DNA of 48,454 nucleotides, taken from the NCBI GenBank assembly GCA_021775595.1, contig JAJFHN010000027.1:1-48454 (forward strand). Reading direction: 5' to 3'. The stretch comes from Hyphomicrobiales bacterium. Its GTDB lineage: Bacteria; Pseudomonadota; Alphaproteobacteria; Rhizobiales; Methyloligellaceae. The position numbers and the translations under genes were made by a program. Shown here in pieces: positions 24,171 through 34,449 of this stretch. How positions within the stretch are numbered: position 1 is the first letter of the stretch; each line of letters begins with the position of its first letter. The notes beneath the pieces are model-generated. The model searched no databases. It worked only from the letters and a program-made list of their open reading frames with translations, and was not told the DNA's origin.

Positions 24171-25015
24171 GCAAGTCTTCTATGCGGCATCCGCCCATCA
24201 TGCACGACCCCCACGGGCCAATTGCCTCCGCACGGCGCATCGCGGCGATGATCGAGCGCTACATCTATCTGATCCGCGGTTCCTGGGTGCGCATCGTGGA
24301 GCTGGTCTACTGGCCGCTTCTGCAAATGCTGATGTGGGGGTTCATGCAGCTTTACCTGGCGCAAACCTCTTCGCTTTTTGCCCAAGCCGGTGGACTTCTG
24401 ATCGGCGCCGTATTGCTCTGGGACATCTTGTTCCGCGCCCAAATCGGATTTTCCATCTGTTTTCTCGAAGAGATGTGGGCTCGCAATCTCGGGCAATTGC
24501 TGTTGAGCCCGCTGCGCGCCAACGAGTTTCTGGTGGCGCTCAGCGTCATGAGCCTTATCCGCCTCGCCATCGGTCTCGTGCCGGTGATCGTGCTGGCCTA
24601 TTACATGTTTGACTTCAATCTCTTCGGATTCGGCATGGCGCTTGGTGCGTTTTTCGCCAATTTGGTTTTGACCAGCTGGTCGCTTGCGCTGTGCTCGAGC
24701 GGCATCATCATGCGCTATGGACTGGGCGCTGAAGAATTCGCCTGGTCGCTTGCATTCATCATGCTGCCGCTCTGTTGCGTCTATTACCCGGTCGCCACTT
24801 TGCCCGATTGGCTGCAACCGGTGGCGCTGGCGCTTCCGCCAACCCATGTCTTCGAAGGCATGCGCGGTCTCGTTCTTGACGGCATCTTCGACAGCGCCGC
24901 CATGTGGCGTGCATTGTCGCTCAATGCCGTATTCTTGGTCGTGGGCTATGGTGCGTTCCGTTTTTTTCTGCGCAGCACCCGCGTCAACGGCTCGCTGTTG
25001 ACGCAGGGTGAATGA
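24167..25015 (+). CDS. ABC-2 type transporter permease
   Basis: A 282-residue membrane protein with about six helices, e.g. FMQLYLAQTSSLFA preceded by WPLLQMLMWG, LIGAVLLWDILFRAQIG, LIRLAIGLVPVIVLAYYMF, ALGAFFANLVLTSWSLAL, FAWSLAFIMLPLCCVYYPVA and LNAVFLVVGYGAFRFFL. The stretch LPPTHVFEGMRGLV is typical of ABC-2 permeases. The start is fixed by the ATGA overlap with the ATPase gene, and its own stop overlaps the senC start in the same way, so the three genes are tightly coupled. I do not know the substrate. Its link with SenC makes a copper, haem or cytochrome-oxidase role worth testing. Confidence 0.88.
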   Translation: MSKSSMRHPPIMHDPHGPIASARRIAAMIERYIYLIRGSWVRIVELVYWPLLQMLMWGFMQLYLAQTSSLFAQAGGLLIGAVLLWDILFRAQIGFSICFLEEMWARNLGQLLLSPLRANEFLVALSVMSLIRLAIGLVPVIVLAYYMFDFNLFGFGMALGAFFANLVLTSWSLALCSSGIIMRYGLGAEEFAWSLAFIMLPLCCVYYPVATLPDWLQPVALALPPTHVFEGMRGLVLDGIFDSAAMWRALSLNAVFLVVGYGAFRFFLRSTRVNGSLLTQGE

Positions 25016-25659
25016 CAGGCCCTGGAGGCACACCCGTGAAGCCGGTGTCATCAACGCGGTTGCGGCTGATACTAATCGTATCGGCGTTTTTCTCGATTGG
25101 CGCCTACGCGGCAAGCAAATGGCTTGCACAGGATCTGCCAAAGGCAGGCCGCGCGGTGGTGGTGCCGGGCAGCAAGGCTCAGGTGGGCGGTCCCTTTACA
25201 CTCACCGATCACACGGGCAAGCGCGTTTCCAACGAAGATTTCCGCGGCAAACACATGCTCATCTTTTTTGGTTACACGTTTTGCCCCGATATTTGCCAAA
25301 TCGGCCTTCAAACCATGGGCGCCTCTCTCGATCTGTTGGGAGATCGCGCCGACCGGCTCGTTCCGATTTTCATAACCATGGATCCCGAGCGCGATAGCGT
25401 CGCCACCATGGCCAATTATCTGACCAACTTCGACAGGCGCCTGATCGGTCTGACCGGGTCGGTCGACGAAATCGCCGGTGTCGCCAAGGCGTTTCACGCC
25501 TATTCTACCAAGACCGGCGGCAGCGACGCTGGCGATGATTACCTGCTGGATCACACATCGATCTATTATCTGCTCGATGAAAATGGCGACTACGCCGCCC
25601 ATTTTGCCTATGGCCGCAGCGCCGAACAGATTGCGGCAGAAATCGCTCGCCGGCTGTAA
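25012..25659 (+). CDS. senC: SCO1/SenC copper chaperone
   Basis: A 215-residue protein with an N-terminal membrane anchor (LRLILIVSAFFSIGAYAA) and a periplasmic thioredoxin-fold domain. The copper-binding residues are complete: Cys91 and Cys95 in TFCPDIC and His181 in LLDHTSIYYL. It delivers copper to the CuA site of cytochrome oxidase or supports thiol chemistry during its assembly. The ATG overlaps the permease stop by four bases. In Rhodobacter the senC (prrC) gene lies in the regB-senC-regA cluster, and here the same three families lie within 4 kb with senC moved to the divergent operon. Confidence 0.93.
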   Translation: MTGPGGTPVKPVSSTRLRLILIVSAFFSIGAYAASKWLAQDLPKAGRAVVVPGSKAQVGGPFTLTDHTGKRVSNEDFRGKHMLIFFGYTFCPDICQIGLQTMGASLDLLGDRADRLVPIFITMDPERDSVATMANYLTNFDRRLIGLTGSVDEIAGVAKAFHAYSTKTGGSDAGDDYLLDHTSIYYLLDENGDYAAHFAYGRSAEQIAAEIARRL

Positions 25660-25794
25660 TCGGCCAGCCTATTTGGCGGGCCAGGCCCTTCATTTTCCAC
25701 AGAAATTCTATCCATTCGGCGAACGCTGTTGCAGTGCAGCAGCGCGCGCCCTATAGTCATGTTGCGGTGCAAAATACGCCGATTCGGGGGACAC

Positions 25795-27018
25795 ATGCCG
25801 CTGTATCAACTCTATGAGATCAATCATGCGGCCGTGACGCCGGCGCGCACGGCTGCTGATTTGTGCCGTGTCGCCTTTCGCAATCCGTTCAATCCCCTGA
25901 CCTATACGACATTCGGCCGCAGCGTTTCAGCAGTCTGCGAAATGTTCGAGCGCGCGACGCGCCGCTACGACAAGCCCGAATTCGATATCAAGGACATCTC
26001 GGTCGGCGGCGGCCGGGTGGCGGTGACGCAAAAGACGGTTTGGAGCCGTCCATTTTGCCGGCTCCAGAATTTCACCAGAGAGGGCGGTGCCGGCGACCCC
26101 AAGCTTCTGATCGTGGCGCCGCTATCGGGACACTATGCCTCGCTGCTGCGGGGCACCGTGCGCGCCATGTTGGCCGATCACGACGTCTACATCACCGATT
26201 GGACCGACGCCCGGATGGTTCCGCTCGCTCAAGGATCATTCGACCTCGACGATTATATCGACTACCTGACCGAGATTTTTCATCACTTTGAAGGTGACAT
26301 TCATGTCATGGCCGTTTGCCAGCCTTCAGTGCCGGTGTTGGCCGCTGTCTCATTGATGGAAGCAGCCAAAGACCCCCATGTGCCCCGCTCCATGACGCTG
26401 ATGGGTGGGCCCGTCGACACGCGCATCAACCCGACCGCCGTCAATCGGCTGGCCGAGCGCAAGAGCCTCGACTGGTTCCGCCGCAACGTCATCATGAATG
26501 TGCCGTGGCCCCACCCAGGTGTCATGCGCGAGGTCTATCCGGGCTTCCTGCAGCTCACCGGTTTCATGACCATGAACCTCGACCGGCACGTCGATGCCCA
26601 CAACAATTTGTTTCGCCACCTTGTCGAAGGCGATGGCGTTGCAGCAGACAAACGCCGCGATTTCTACGACGAATATCTTGCGGTGATGGATTTGGACGCT
26701 GCTTTCTATTTGCAAACGGTGGACACGGTGTTTCGACGTCATGCGCTGCCAGCCGGCACCATGACGCACCGCGGAACGCCCGTCGAACCAAGTCGCAACC
26801 GAACGGTCGCGTTGATGACCATCGAGGGCGAGCTGGACGACATTTCCGGACTGGGCCAAACAGAAGCCGCCCACCGGCTCTGTGTAAACCTCGACGATCA
26901 TAAGCGCGCACATTACGTCCAGCCCAATGTGGGCCATTACGGCGTCTTCAACGGATCGCGTTTTGAGAGCGAGATCGCGCCGCGCATCGGCGATTTCATC
27001 CGTGCGCACGGCGGCTAG
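25795..27018 (+). CDS. phaZ: Intracellular polyhydroxybutyrate depolymerase
   Basis: A 407-residue protein. I chose the ATG at 25795 behind CGGGGGAC, giving the family start MPLYQLYEINHAAVTPAR. It degrades native PHB granules to 3-hydroxybutyrate units. The nucleophile is a cysteine in VMAVCQPSVPVL (Cys175), as in the Ralstonia PhaZ1 type, not the usual serine. The PRSMTLMGGPVDTRINPT and VYITDWTDARMVPL regions are typical of PHB-cycle alpha/beta hydrolases. The histidine is in NVGHYGVFNGSRF near the end. No phaC, phaA, phaB or phasin is nearby. The operon position after senC (135 bases) is probably independent. Confidence 0.93.
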   Translation: MPLYQLYEINHAAVTPARTAADLCRVAFRNPFNPLTYTTFGRSVSAVCEMFERATRRYDKPEFDIKDISVGGGRVAVTQKTVWSRPFCRLQNFTREGGAGDPKLLIVAPLSGHYASLLRGTVRAMLADHDVYITDWTDARMVPLAQGSFDLDDYIDYLTEIFHHFEGDIHVMAVCQPSVPVLAAVSLMEAAKDPHVPRSMTLMGGPVDTRINPTAVNRLAERKSLDWFRRNVIMNVPWPHPGVMREVYPGFLQLTGFMTMNLDRHVDAHNNLFRHLVEGDGVAADKRRDFYDEYLAVMDLDAAFYLQTVDTVFRRHALPAGTMTHRGTPVEPSRNRTVALMTIEGELDDISGLGQTEAAHRLCVNLDDHKRAHYVQPNVGHYGVFNGSRFESEIAPRIGDFIRAHGG

Positions 27019-27113
27019 GCGATAACGCCCCAAGTCTTCCACATGCTAAGTTCAGCGCCGCCGATTCGCTCGCACATCGGCGCGGCACTGCAGCATTCGC
27101 GGAATGACTATCC

Positions 27114-27917
27114 ATGGCGTTTTGGCGAAAAGCCCAAAGAGACGCAATCAAACAGGAACCCTCCCAGATCCGCGTTGCCGGACTCGATCAACCCGTTTGC
27201 CTGCGCCGCACGCCGCGCGCGCGCCGCTTGAGCCTTCGCATCAACGAAGCCAAGCGCGGCGCAGTTCTGACCATGCCGCCTTATGCGAGCTATGCCGAAG
27301 CGGGAGACTTCCTCGCCCGACATTTCGATTGGCTGCAATCACGGCTGGCTGAATTGCCGAGTCCGGTCCCCTTCATCGACGGCGCAAACATTCCGTTGCG
27401 CGGTGAACAGCACGAATTGCGCATTGTCGGAAAAGCTCAAGGACGCACAAAGGTCTGGTACGAAAGCGGGATGGAGGGTGCAGGCTCTCTCGGCAGTGGC
27501 GGCGCAACGCGCGCTCCGGCCATGAATCGGATTTGCGTAATTGGCCCCGCTGCCACGGCACCCATACGATTGGTCCGTTGGCTCAAGGCTGAAGCACGCG
27601 ACGACATTTCGCGCCAAGTCGCCCACCATGCGCAGGCGTTGGACGTGACACCAGCACGCCTTTCGATCCGCGACCAATCGACCCGTTGGGGCTCGTGCTC
27701 GGCCACGGGCGCGCTCTCGTTTTCCTGGCGCCTGATTCTGGCGCCGTCATTCGTGCTGGATTACGTCGCCGCCCATGAGGTCGCCCATTTGCGCGAACTC
27801 AATCACAGCGATCGGTTTTGGACGCTGGTTCGCGACACAATGCCCCGCCTCGATGAAGCCAGGACGTGGCTTAGAAAGCATGGTCCCCGCCTGCATCAAT
27901 ACGGCAGAGGGCACTGA
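27114..27917 (+). CDS. YgjP/M48-like metallopeptidase-fold protein
   Basis: A 267-residue protein with the zinc motif HEVAHLRELNHSDRFW (His221, Glu222, His225 and a third ligand near 231) preceded by RWGSCSATGALSFSWRLILAP, the pattern of the YgjP (DUF45) family related to SprT and M48 proteases. The first half (QPVCLRRTPRARRLSLRIN) also fits. The biological substrate is unknown in this family. The ATG at 27114 lacks a strong ribosome site. A GC-rich hairpin lies about 50 bases after the stop. Confidence 0.85.
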   Translation: MAFWRKAQRDAIKQEPSQIRVAGLDQPVCLRRTPRARRLSLRINEAKRGAVLTMPPYASYAEAGDFLARHFDWLQSRLAELPSPVPFIDGANIPLRGEQHELRIVGKAQGRTKVWYESGMEGAGSLGSGGATRAPAMNRICVIGPAATAPIRLVRWLKAEARDDISRQVAHHAQALDVTPARLSIRDQSTRWGSCSATGALSFSWRLILAPSFVLDYVAAHEVAHLRELNHSDRFWTLVRDTMPRLDEARTWLRKHGPRLHQYGRGH

Positions 27918-27959
27918 ACGCCGATCGAACGGCTCGAAACACTTTGATGTTTGGTTTGC

Positions 27960-28150
27960 GGAGAAAGAGGCCGCACTCTTGCGAGTGCGGCCCCTTCCCG
28001 CAGAATAGCCCGCTTACCTCCACCGTCGCGATCGGTTTCTCCGGCAAAGTATCACACGTGGTCAGGTGTGTTTGAGGCCACCACAGCCCACGGGATATCC
28101 TGTACTCATCCAAGGCCGAAGCCTCGGATGCGGCCATGTTAGGCACCCCA
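27960..28150 (-). ncRNA. Structured RNA or 3' leader/UTR on the minus strand
   Basis: Three hairpins line up on the minus strand. A perfect-length 10-bp stem (28107-28116 with 28121-28130; one wobble pair) has a UUCG loop closed by C and G, a particularly stable form. A second stem pairs CACAC (28053-28057) with GTGTG (28066-28070). A last 10-bp stem (27969-27978 with 27983-27992) has a GCAA loop followed by UCUUUCUCC. They may form a small RNA or only the 3' untranslated region of the penicillin-binding-protein gene that ends at 28200. A 91-codon minus-strand frame (27871-28146) runs through the same hairpins and is unlikely to be coding. Confidence 0.4.
27969..27992 (-). terminator. Terminator between YgjP-like gene and penicillin-binding protein gene
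   Basis: GGCCGCACTC and GAGTGCGGCC form a perfect 10-bp stem with a four-base loop. The U-richer tail (UCUUUCUCC) is on the minus strand; on the plus strand it is CCUUCCC. It probably ends the minus-strand transcript and may also slow the plus-strand one. Confidence 0.65.
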
Positions 28151-28199
28151 TTTCACCCCGGCCATGACAGAACATCGGCATGGTTAAGCCGTCAGCCGC

Positions 28200-30056
28200 T
28201 CAATTGCGGGCGGCTATTTGCTGTGAATTCGATTTATCCTCTAATCCCGGCAACTTAGCTGGTGCGATCCCCTTGTGCGCCCCCGCCATCAATGCACGCC
28301 AGATTTCCGCCGGCAGCGAGCCTCCCGTGACCTTCTTCATAGGCCGGCCGTTGTCCCTGCCCACCCAAACGCCGGCCACGAAATGCGCGGTGTATCCCAC
28401 GAACCAGGCATCGCGAAATTTCTGTGTCGTGCCCGTCTTGCCCGCCACCTGATGACGGCCGATCGCCGCCCGCTTGCCCGTTCCCTCGGTGACGGTGGCC
28501 GTCAGCATATCGTTCATCGCAGCCACATATGGGCGCGCGATCACGCTTCCAAGGCCCGATCCCACCCGCTTGTAGACGACCTTGCCGCCGCTGGTGCGCA
28601 CGCGTTTGATGACGTGAGGCAACACGCCCTTGCCGCCATTGGCAAAGGACGCATAGGCGCCGGTCAGCTCGAGCAAAGTGACCTCGGCTGTGCCCAGTGC
28701 AATCGACGGCTTTTCATGCAGCGGAGAATTGATGCCGAGCCTGCGCGCGGTGCGCACTACGCGCCATCGGCCAACCTCCATTGTCAGACGCACGGCAACC
28801 GAGTTGATCGACTTTGCGAGGCCATGGCGCAGCGTCACCGCGCCCTGGTATTTGCCCGAATAGTTACGTGGCTTCCAGCCATTGACCGAAACCGGCTCGT
28901 CATAGGCTATCGTTTCGGGATGCAGTCCGCTTTCGACCGCGGCAAGATAGACAAACGGCTTGAAGGCCGAACCCGGTTGGCGCATCGCCTTGACCGCACG
29001 GTTGAATTGACTGCGCTTGTAGGAGCGTCCGCCAATCAACGCTTTAACGCCGCCGCTGGGGTTCATCACGACGACGGCCGCCTCACCCTTTTTGCCCAGT
29101 ATGCCGTGGCTCGCCATGATGCGGTCGACGCGGGCTTGTGCCTCGGTTTGCAGGCGCGCGTCGATGGTCGTCTCGATCACCAAATCGCCGCTCTGCTCGC
29201 CGATGAACCCGGGCAGCAGCTCGACGATCCAATCGACGGCGTATTCGTATCCGGTAATACCGCTTGGATCGCGCACCCGCGCCGGCGCGCCGAGGGCCGC
29301 CAGCGCCAGCGACGGGCTCAACAGGCCGGCTTCGACCATATTACTGATCACCTGCGTAGCGCGCGCCTCGGAGCGTTTGATGCTGCGCGTTGGTGCATAG
29401 CGCGAGGGCGCCTTCAACAAGCCGGCCAAGAGCGCCGCCTCAGACAAAGTGACGTGGCGCGCGGATTTGGCGAAATACCGCCGCGCCGCGGCCTCGACGC
29501 CATAAGCGCCACCGCCGAAATAGACGCGGTTCAGATAGAGCTCGAGGATTTGCGACTTGGAAAATTTGGTTTCCAGCCACAATGCCAGGATCACTTCCTG
29601 GGCTTTGCGCGCGAACGTGCGCTCCGACGTCAAGAACAGGTTCTTGGCGAGCTGCTGGGTGATTGTGCTGCCGCCTTCAACCACATTGCCCGCTCGCAGG
29701 TTCGCGATCGTGGCGCGCAGCAGACCAAGAGGGTCGACGCCGAAATGGTGATGAAAGCGGCGATCTTCCGTCGCCAACACCGCGTTCACCAGATAGGGCG
29801 GCAATTGCCTCAATCGGATATGGCCGCGCCGCAGGCCCCGCTCGGCCATAACCGTACCGTCTGCCGCCAAAACCGTGATGTTGGGCGGGCGTTTGTCCAG
29901 CCCTTCGACCACCGAGGGCGGCAGCGTGGATGTAAAGTAGAGCCCGGCGCCGCCGGCTGCGATCGCGCCCCAAACGGCTGCGATCGTTCCCCAATAGAAA
30001 ATCCAGCGTACCAGCGGCCATGGGCCGCGCCTAGCGGGCCTACGCTTTACACTCAT
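28200..30056 (-). CDS. Bifunctional penicillin-binding protein (class A, PBP1A-like)
   Basis: A 618-residue protein from the ATG at 30056, with an N-terminal anchor (WIFYWGTIAAVWGAIAAGGAGLYF). It polymerises and cross-links peptidoglycan in the periplasm. The GT51 domain shows ATEDRRFHHHFG (catalytic Glu), GGSTITQQLAKNLFL, QEVILALWLETKFSK and LELYLNRVYFGGGAYGV. The transpeptidase has SxxK in RQPGSAFKPF, SxN in KSINSV and KTG in AGKTGTTQKF. The family is usually 650-850 residues, so this is a short type without an OB-fold insertion. An upstream in-frame start at 30110 would add 18 residues. Confidence 0.93.
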   Translation of the reverse strand: MSVKRRPARRGPWPLVRWIFYWGTIAAVWGAIAAGGAGLYFTSTLPPSVVEGLDKRPPNITVLAADGTVMAERGLRRGHIRLRQLPPYLVNAVLATEDRRFHHHFGVDPLGLLRATIANLRAGNVVEGGSTITQQLAKNLFLTSERTFARKAQEVILALWLETKFSKSQILELYLNRVYFGGGAYGVEAAARRYFAKSARHVTLSEAALLAGLLKAPSRYAPTRSIKRSEARATQVISNMVEAGLLSPSLALAALGAPARVRDPSGITGYEYAVDWIVELLPGFIGEQSGDLVIETTIDARLQTEAQARVDRIMASHGILGKKGEAAVVVMNPSGGVKALIGGRSYKRSQFNRAVKAMRQPGSAFKPFVYLAAVESGLHPETIAYDEPVSVNGWKPRNYSGKYQGAVTLRHGLAKSINSVAVRLTMEVGRWRVVRTARRLGINSPLHEKPSIALGTAEVTLLELTGAYASFANGGKGVLPHVIKRVRTSGGKVVYKRVGSGLGSVIARPYVAAMNDMLTATVTEGTGKRAAIGRHQVAGKTGTTQKFRDAWFVGYTAHFVAGVWVGRDNGRPMKKVTGGSLPAEIWRALMAGAHKGIAPAKLPGLEDKSNSQQIAARN

Positions 30057-30175
30057 CACCAGCCCCAACAACAAACGCCGGACGGATCGACCACCGGCGC
30101 GGATTTCCACCCTTTTAGAGGCTATGGCGTTGTCTTTAAGACCGGGTTAACCACCCGCATTGGCGTCCGCGCGCG

Positions 30176-30370
30176 CTAAGGCGCATCCTTGAAATCCTCA
30201 GGCGGCGGCATGCGTTCCAATCGCCAGCGGCAGCGCTTCAGATGCGCGATCACGGTGCGGGCAACGATCTTGAGAGCATCGCGCCCCTGCGCCTTGATCC
30301 GCAACGGCGATGCCGCAAGCGCGCTGGCGATATCGAATTCCAGGTGTTTGTCGTCTTCCCACTCACTCAT
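30176..30370 (-). CDS. 64-residue protein with a predicted LexA-controlled promoter
   Basis: A small acidic-then-basic protein (MSEWEDDKHLEFDIAS, then DALKIVARTVIAHLKRCRWRLER) with no signal peptide or membrane helix and one cysteine. I do not recognise the family. It starts at the ATG at 30370; the frame also contains an ATG at 30397, but that lies inside a GTTC-N7-GTTC box. On the minus strand TTGTTC (30408-30403) and TGTTAT (30385-30380) are 17 bases apart, with the box overlapping the -35 region. Transcription would then start only a few bases before the ATG, so the mRNA would be nearly leaderless. It lies downstream of yedK, another gene linked to DNA damage. Confidence 0.6.
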   Translation of the reverse strand: MSEWEDDKHLEFDIASALAASPLRIKAQGRDALKIVARTVIAHLKRCRWRLERMPPPEDFKDAP

Positions 30371-30391
30371 GAGGGCGTGATAACACGCATA

Positions 30392-30406
30392 GAACATAAA
30401 GTGAAC
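30392..30406. promoter_or_regulatory. Predicted LexA (SOS) box
   Basis: GAAC-N7-GAAC on the plus strand (30392-30395 and 30403-30406), that is GTTC-N7-GTTC on the minus strand. This is the exact form of the alphaproteobacterial LexA operator and differs from the palindromic CTG-N10-CAG of Escherichia coli. It overlaps a -35-like TTGTTC on the minus strand, directly before the 64-residue gene at 30176-30370. Confidence 0.7.
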
Positions 30407-30418
30407 AAATACTGACTG

Positions 30419-31087
30419 TTACTCAACAAGCACGTCGACGCCGTCGTCATGCGTTTCGCCTTTTGCGACGATGGCCATGGCCTCGGCCGGAAAGGGGCGC
30501 GCCAGTTCGAGTGCCTGCTGCGGCGAGCCGTCGAGCCAGGTGTCGCAGTCCTCGCTCTCCAGCAGCATCACCGGCATTCGGGCGGGATGAACGCTGGCCA
30601 CCAAAGTGTTGGGACGGGTTGTGACGATGGCGACAACCGCCATTTCGAGATCTTCACCATCGGCCTTGAGCTTTCCCCGCCAACCCCGCCAGATGCCCGC
30701 TAACGCAAAAAGCGGTCGTGGCTCTGCTCCCTTAAGGCCAAACCAATGGGGCACTTTGGGCTTACCGGCATTCCACTCGCAAAACGAGCTGGTCGGCACC
30801 AGACAGCGCCGCTCTTCGAATGAATTGCGCCAAAATGGGCTCGACATAATTTTGTCGTCGCGGGCGTTGGTGACGCGCTTTGCGGCTTTGCCTTTTTGCG
30901 GCAAGACGAAGCCCCAATTCATCGTCTCAAGCGTCCGTCCGTCTTGGGCGTCATTGCGGATGACGGGCGAATCCTGTCCCGGCCAAATCGATGGCATGAG
31001 CGGCATATTGCCGACGCGATTGCTATCGAAGCGGAATTGCTGACGGATCGCCTCGACGTTCGACGTCAAGGTGCGGGCATTGCACAT
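30419..31087 (-). CDS. yedK: SRAP domain abasic-site protein, YedK/HMCES family
   Basis: A 222-residue protein. I chose the ATG at 31087 so that the second residue is the catalytic cysteine, which must become the N-terminal residue. The active set is complete: Cys2, Asn74 in VTNARDDK, Glu104 in SFCEWN and His167 in ASVHPARMPV. It forms a thiazolidine DNA-protein crosslink with abasic sites in single-stranded DNA and shields them at replication forks. The upstream 48 bases contain GAAC-N3-GTTC but not an N7 LexA box. A LexA box does lie 5' of the next gene downstream. Confidence 0.93.
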   Translation of the reverse strand: MCNARTLTSNVEAIRQQFRFDSNRVGNMPLMPSIWPGQDSPVIRNDAQDGRTLETMNWGFVLPQKGKAAKRVTNARDDKIMSSPFWRNSFEERRCLVPTSSFCEWNAGKPKVPHWFGLKGAEPRPLFALAGIWRGWRGKLKADGEDLEMAVVAIVTTRPNTLVASVHPARMPVMLLESEDCDTWLDGSPQQALELARPFPAEAMAIVAKGETHDDGVDVLVE

Positions 31088-31135
31088 AGTATCCAAGAAC
31101 CCCGTTCAGCCCTGCGAATTTTGCCTGACGGTGCC

Positions 31136-31861
31136 CTATTGCGGCATGTTTTGGAAGACTCGTGCATTCCGCGTCAGCAGCTGGGCAAACGCTCTGCTGG
31201 AGTAGACAATCGCGGTCTTGATTCCTTCGATAGTCAGCAATGGCTGCTTGGCTGGTCGCGTCAAACGACTGCTTTGGGGTTGGTAGACCATAATCCCGAC
31301 CTCGCCCAGATCATCAACCATCTCGACGAGGCGCCGCTTATTCGTGAAGGGATCGGCCGTGATTTCCTTGACCACGTCGTCCGTCAAAACGAGATATTCG
31401 CGCTCTTCGATGCTGTTCTTCAGCAACCGGTGGATCAAAATCACACTCTCGCCGGCGACCTCATCAAAGTCTCCGACCTTTTTTTGAACCACCTCACCAA
31501 CGTGGACGAAGGCCTTCAGAGTAAGATTTTCGACCGTCTGGCACGCGCTGCAGCGGCATCCGCCGATCGTTCCGCGGAATTGCGCGGCGCGTTTCTCGCG
31601 AAAGGCATCGAAAAACGAACCAACCTGAGTGACGATGTCGTCGAGCGCGCCTTCATCGTCCTCGTCTATTGCTGCGACAAAAAACGCCGCATCCCCTTGC
31701 AGCTTGTTGAGGCGCAGCGGAAAGCGCGCCTGCTCGGCGACAGCTTCGATCAGCTCGGTGATGATCTGCTCGGCATGCAAAATGCTGAGCTTGTGGAACA
31801 ACACGAACCGCGTGTAGCCGCTGATGTCGGCAAGCACCAACGCCGTCTTCTGGAGTTTCAT
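31136..31861 (-). CDS. DUF2652 protein, cyclase-like fold
   Basis: A 241-residue cytoplasmic protein starting MKLQKTALVLADISGYTRF, the opening of the DUF2652 family, which resembles the class III nucleotide cyclase core (LADISGYTRF followed by KLQGDAAFF). I see the LQGDA segment that corresponds to the metal-binding region, but the full catalytic set of a cyclase is not evident, so cyclase activity is doubtful. A cysteine pair, GGCRCSAC, is notable. It lies 93 bases downstream of gyrB on the same strand and may be co-transcribed. Its role is unknown. Confidence 0.8.
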   Translation of the reverse strand: MKLQKTALVLADISGYTRFVLFHKLSILHAEQIITELIEAVAEQARFPLRLNKLQGDAAFFVAAIDEDDEGALDDIVTQVGSFFDAFREKRAAQFRGTIGGCRCSACQTVENLTLKAFVHVGEVVQKKVGDFDEVAGESVILIHRLLKNSIEEREYLVLTDDVVKEITADPFTNKRRLVEMVDDLGEVGIMVYQPQSSRLTRPAKQPLLTIEGIKTAIVYSSRAFAQLLTRNARVFQNMPQ

Positions 31862-31954
31862 GATAACGCATCCAATCGGCCAAACTCACCCACTGGACAA
31901 GTGGGGACGGCGCACTATCCCTCAAGCGAGCACACGCAGATGTGAAGTGCGCGA

Positions 31955-34396
<2,442 letters not shown>

Positions 34397-34449
34397 TCAG
34401 AACCCCATCATCTTGCGTTGTGAACGAGAACCACTATCAATACCTTGTT

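Noticed and set aside
23945-25141. Long minus-strand frame opposite the ABC transporter genes
   Set aside because: Antisense shadow of two well-supported coupled genes.
27871-28146. Minus-strand 91-codon frame between the YgjP-like gene and the PBP gene
   Set aside because: It runs straight through a stable UUCG hairpin and a terminator and overlaps the end of the YgjP-like gene. RNA structure explains the sequence better than coding.
28275-30179. Very long plus-strand frame (634 codons) opposite the PBP gene
   Set aside because: It is the antisense shadow of a GC-rich gene. The minus strand shows all GT51 and transpeptidase motifs, while the plus translation has none.
31088-31135. LexA box upstream of yedK
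   Set aside because: The half-sites GAAC and GTTC are only three bases apart, not seven, so the spacing is wrong.
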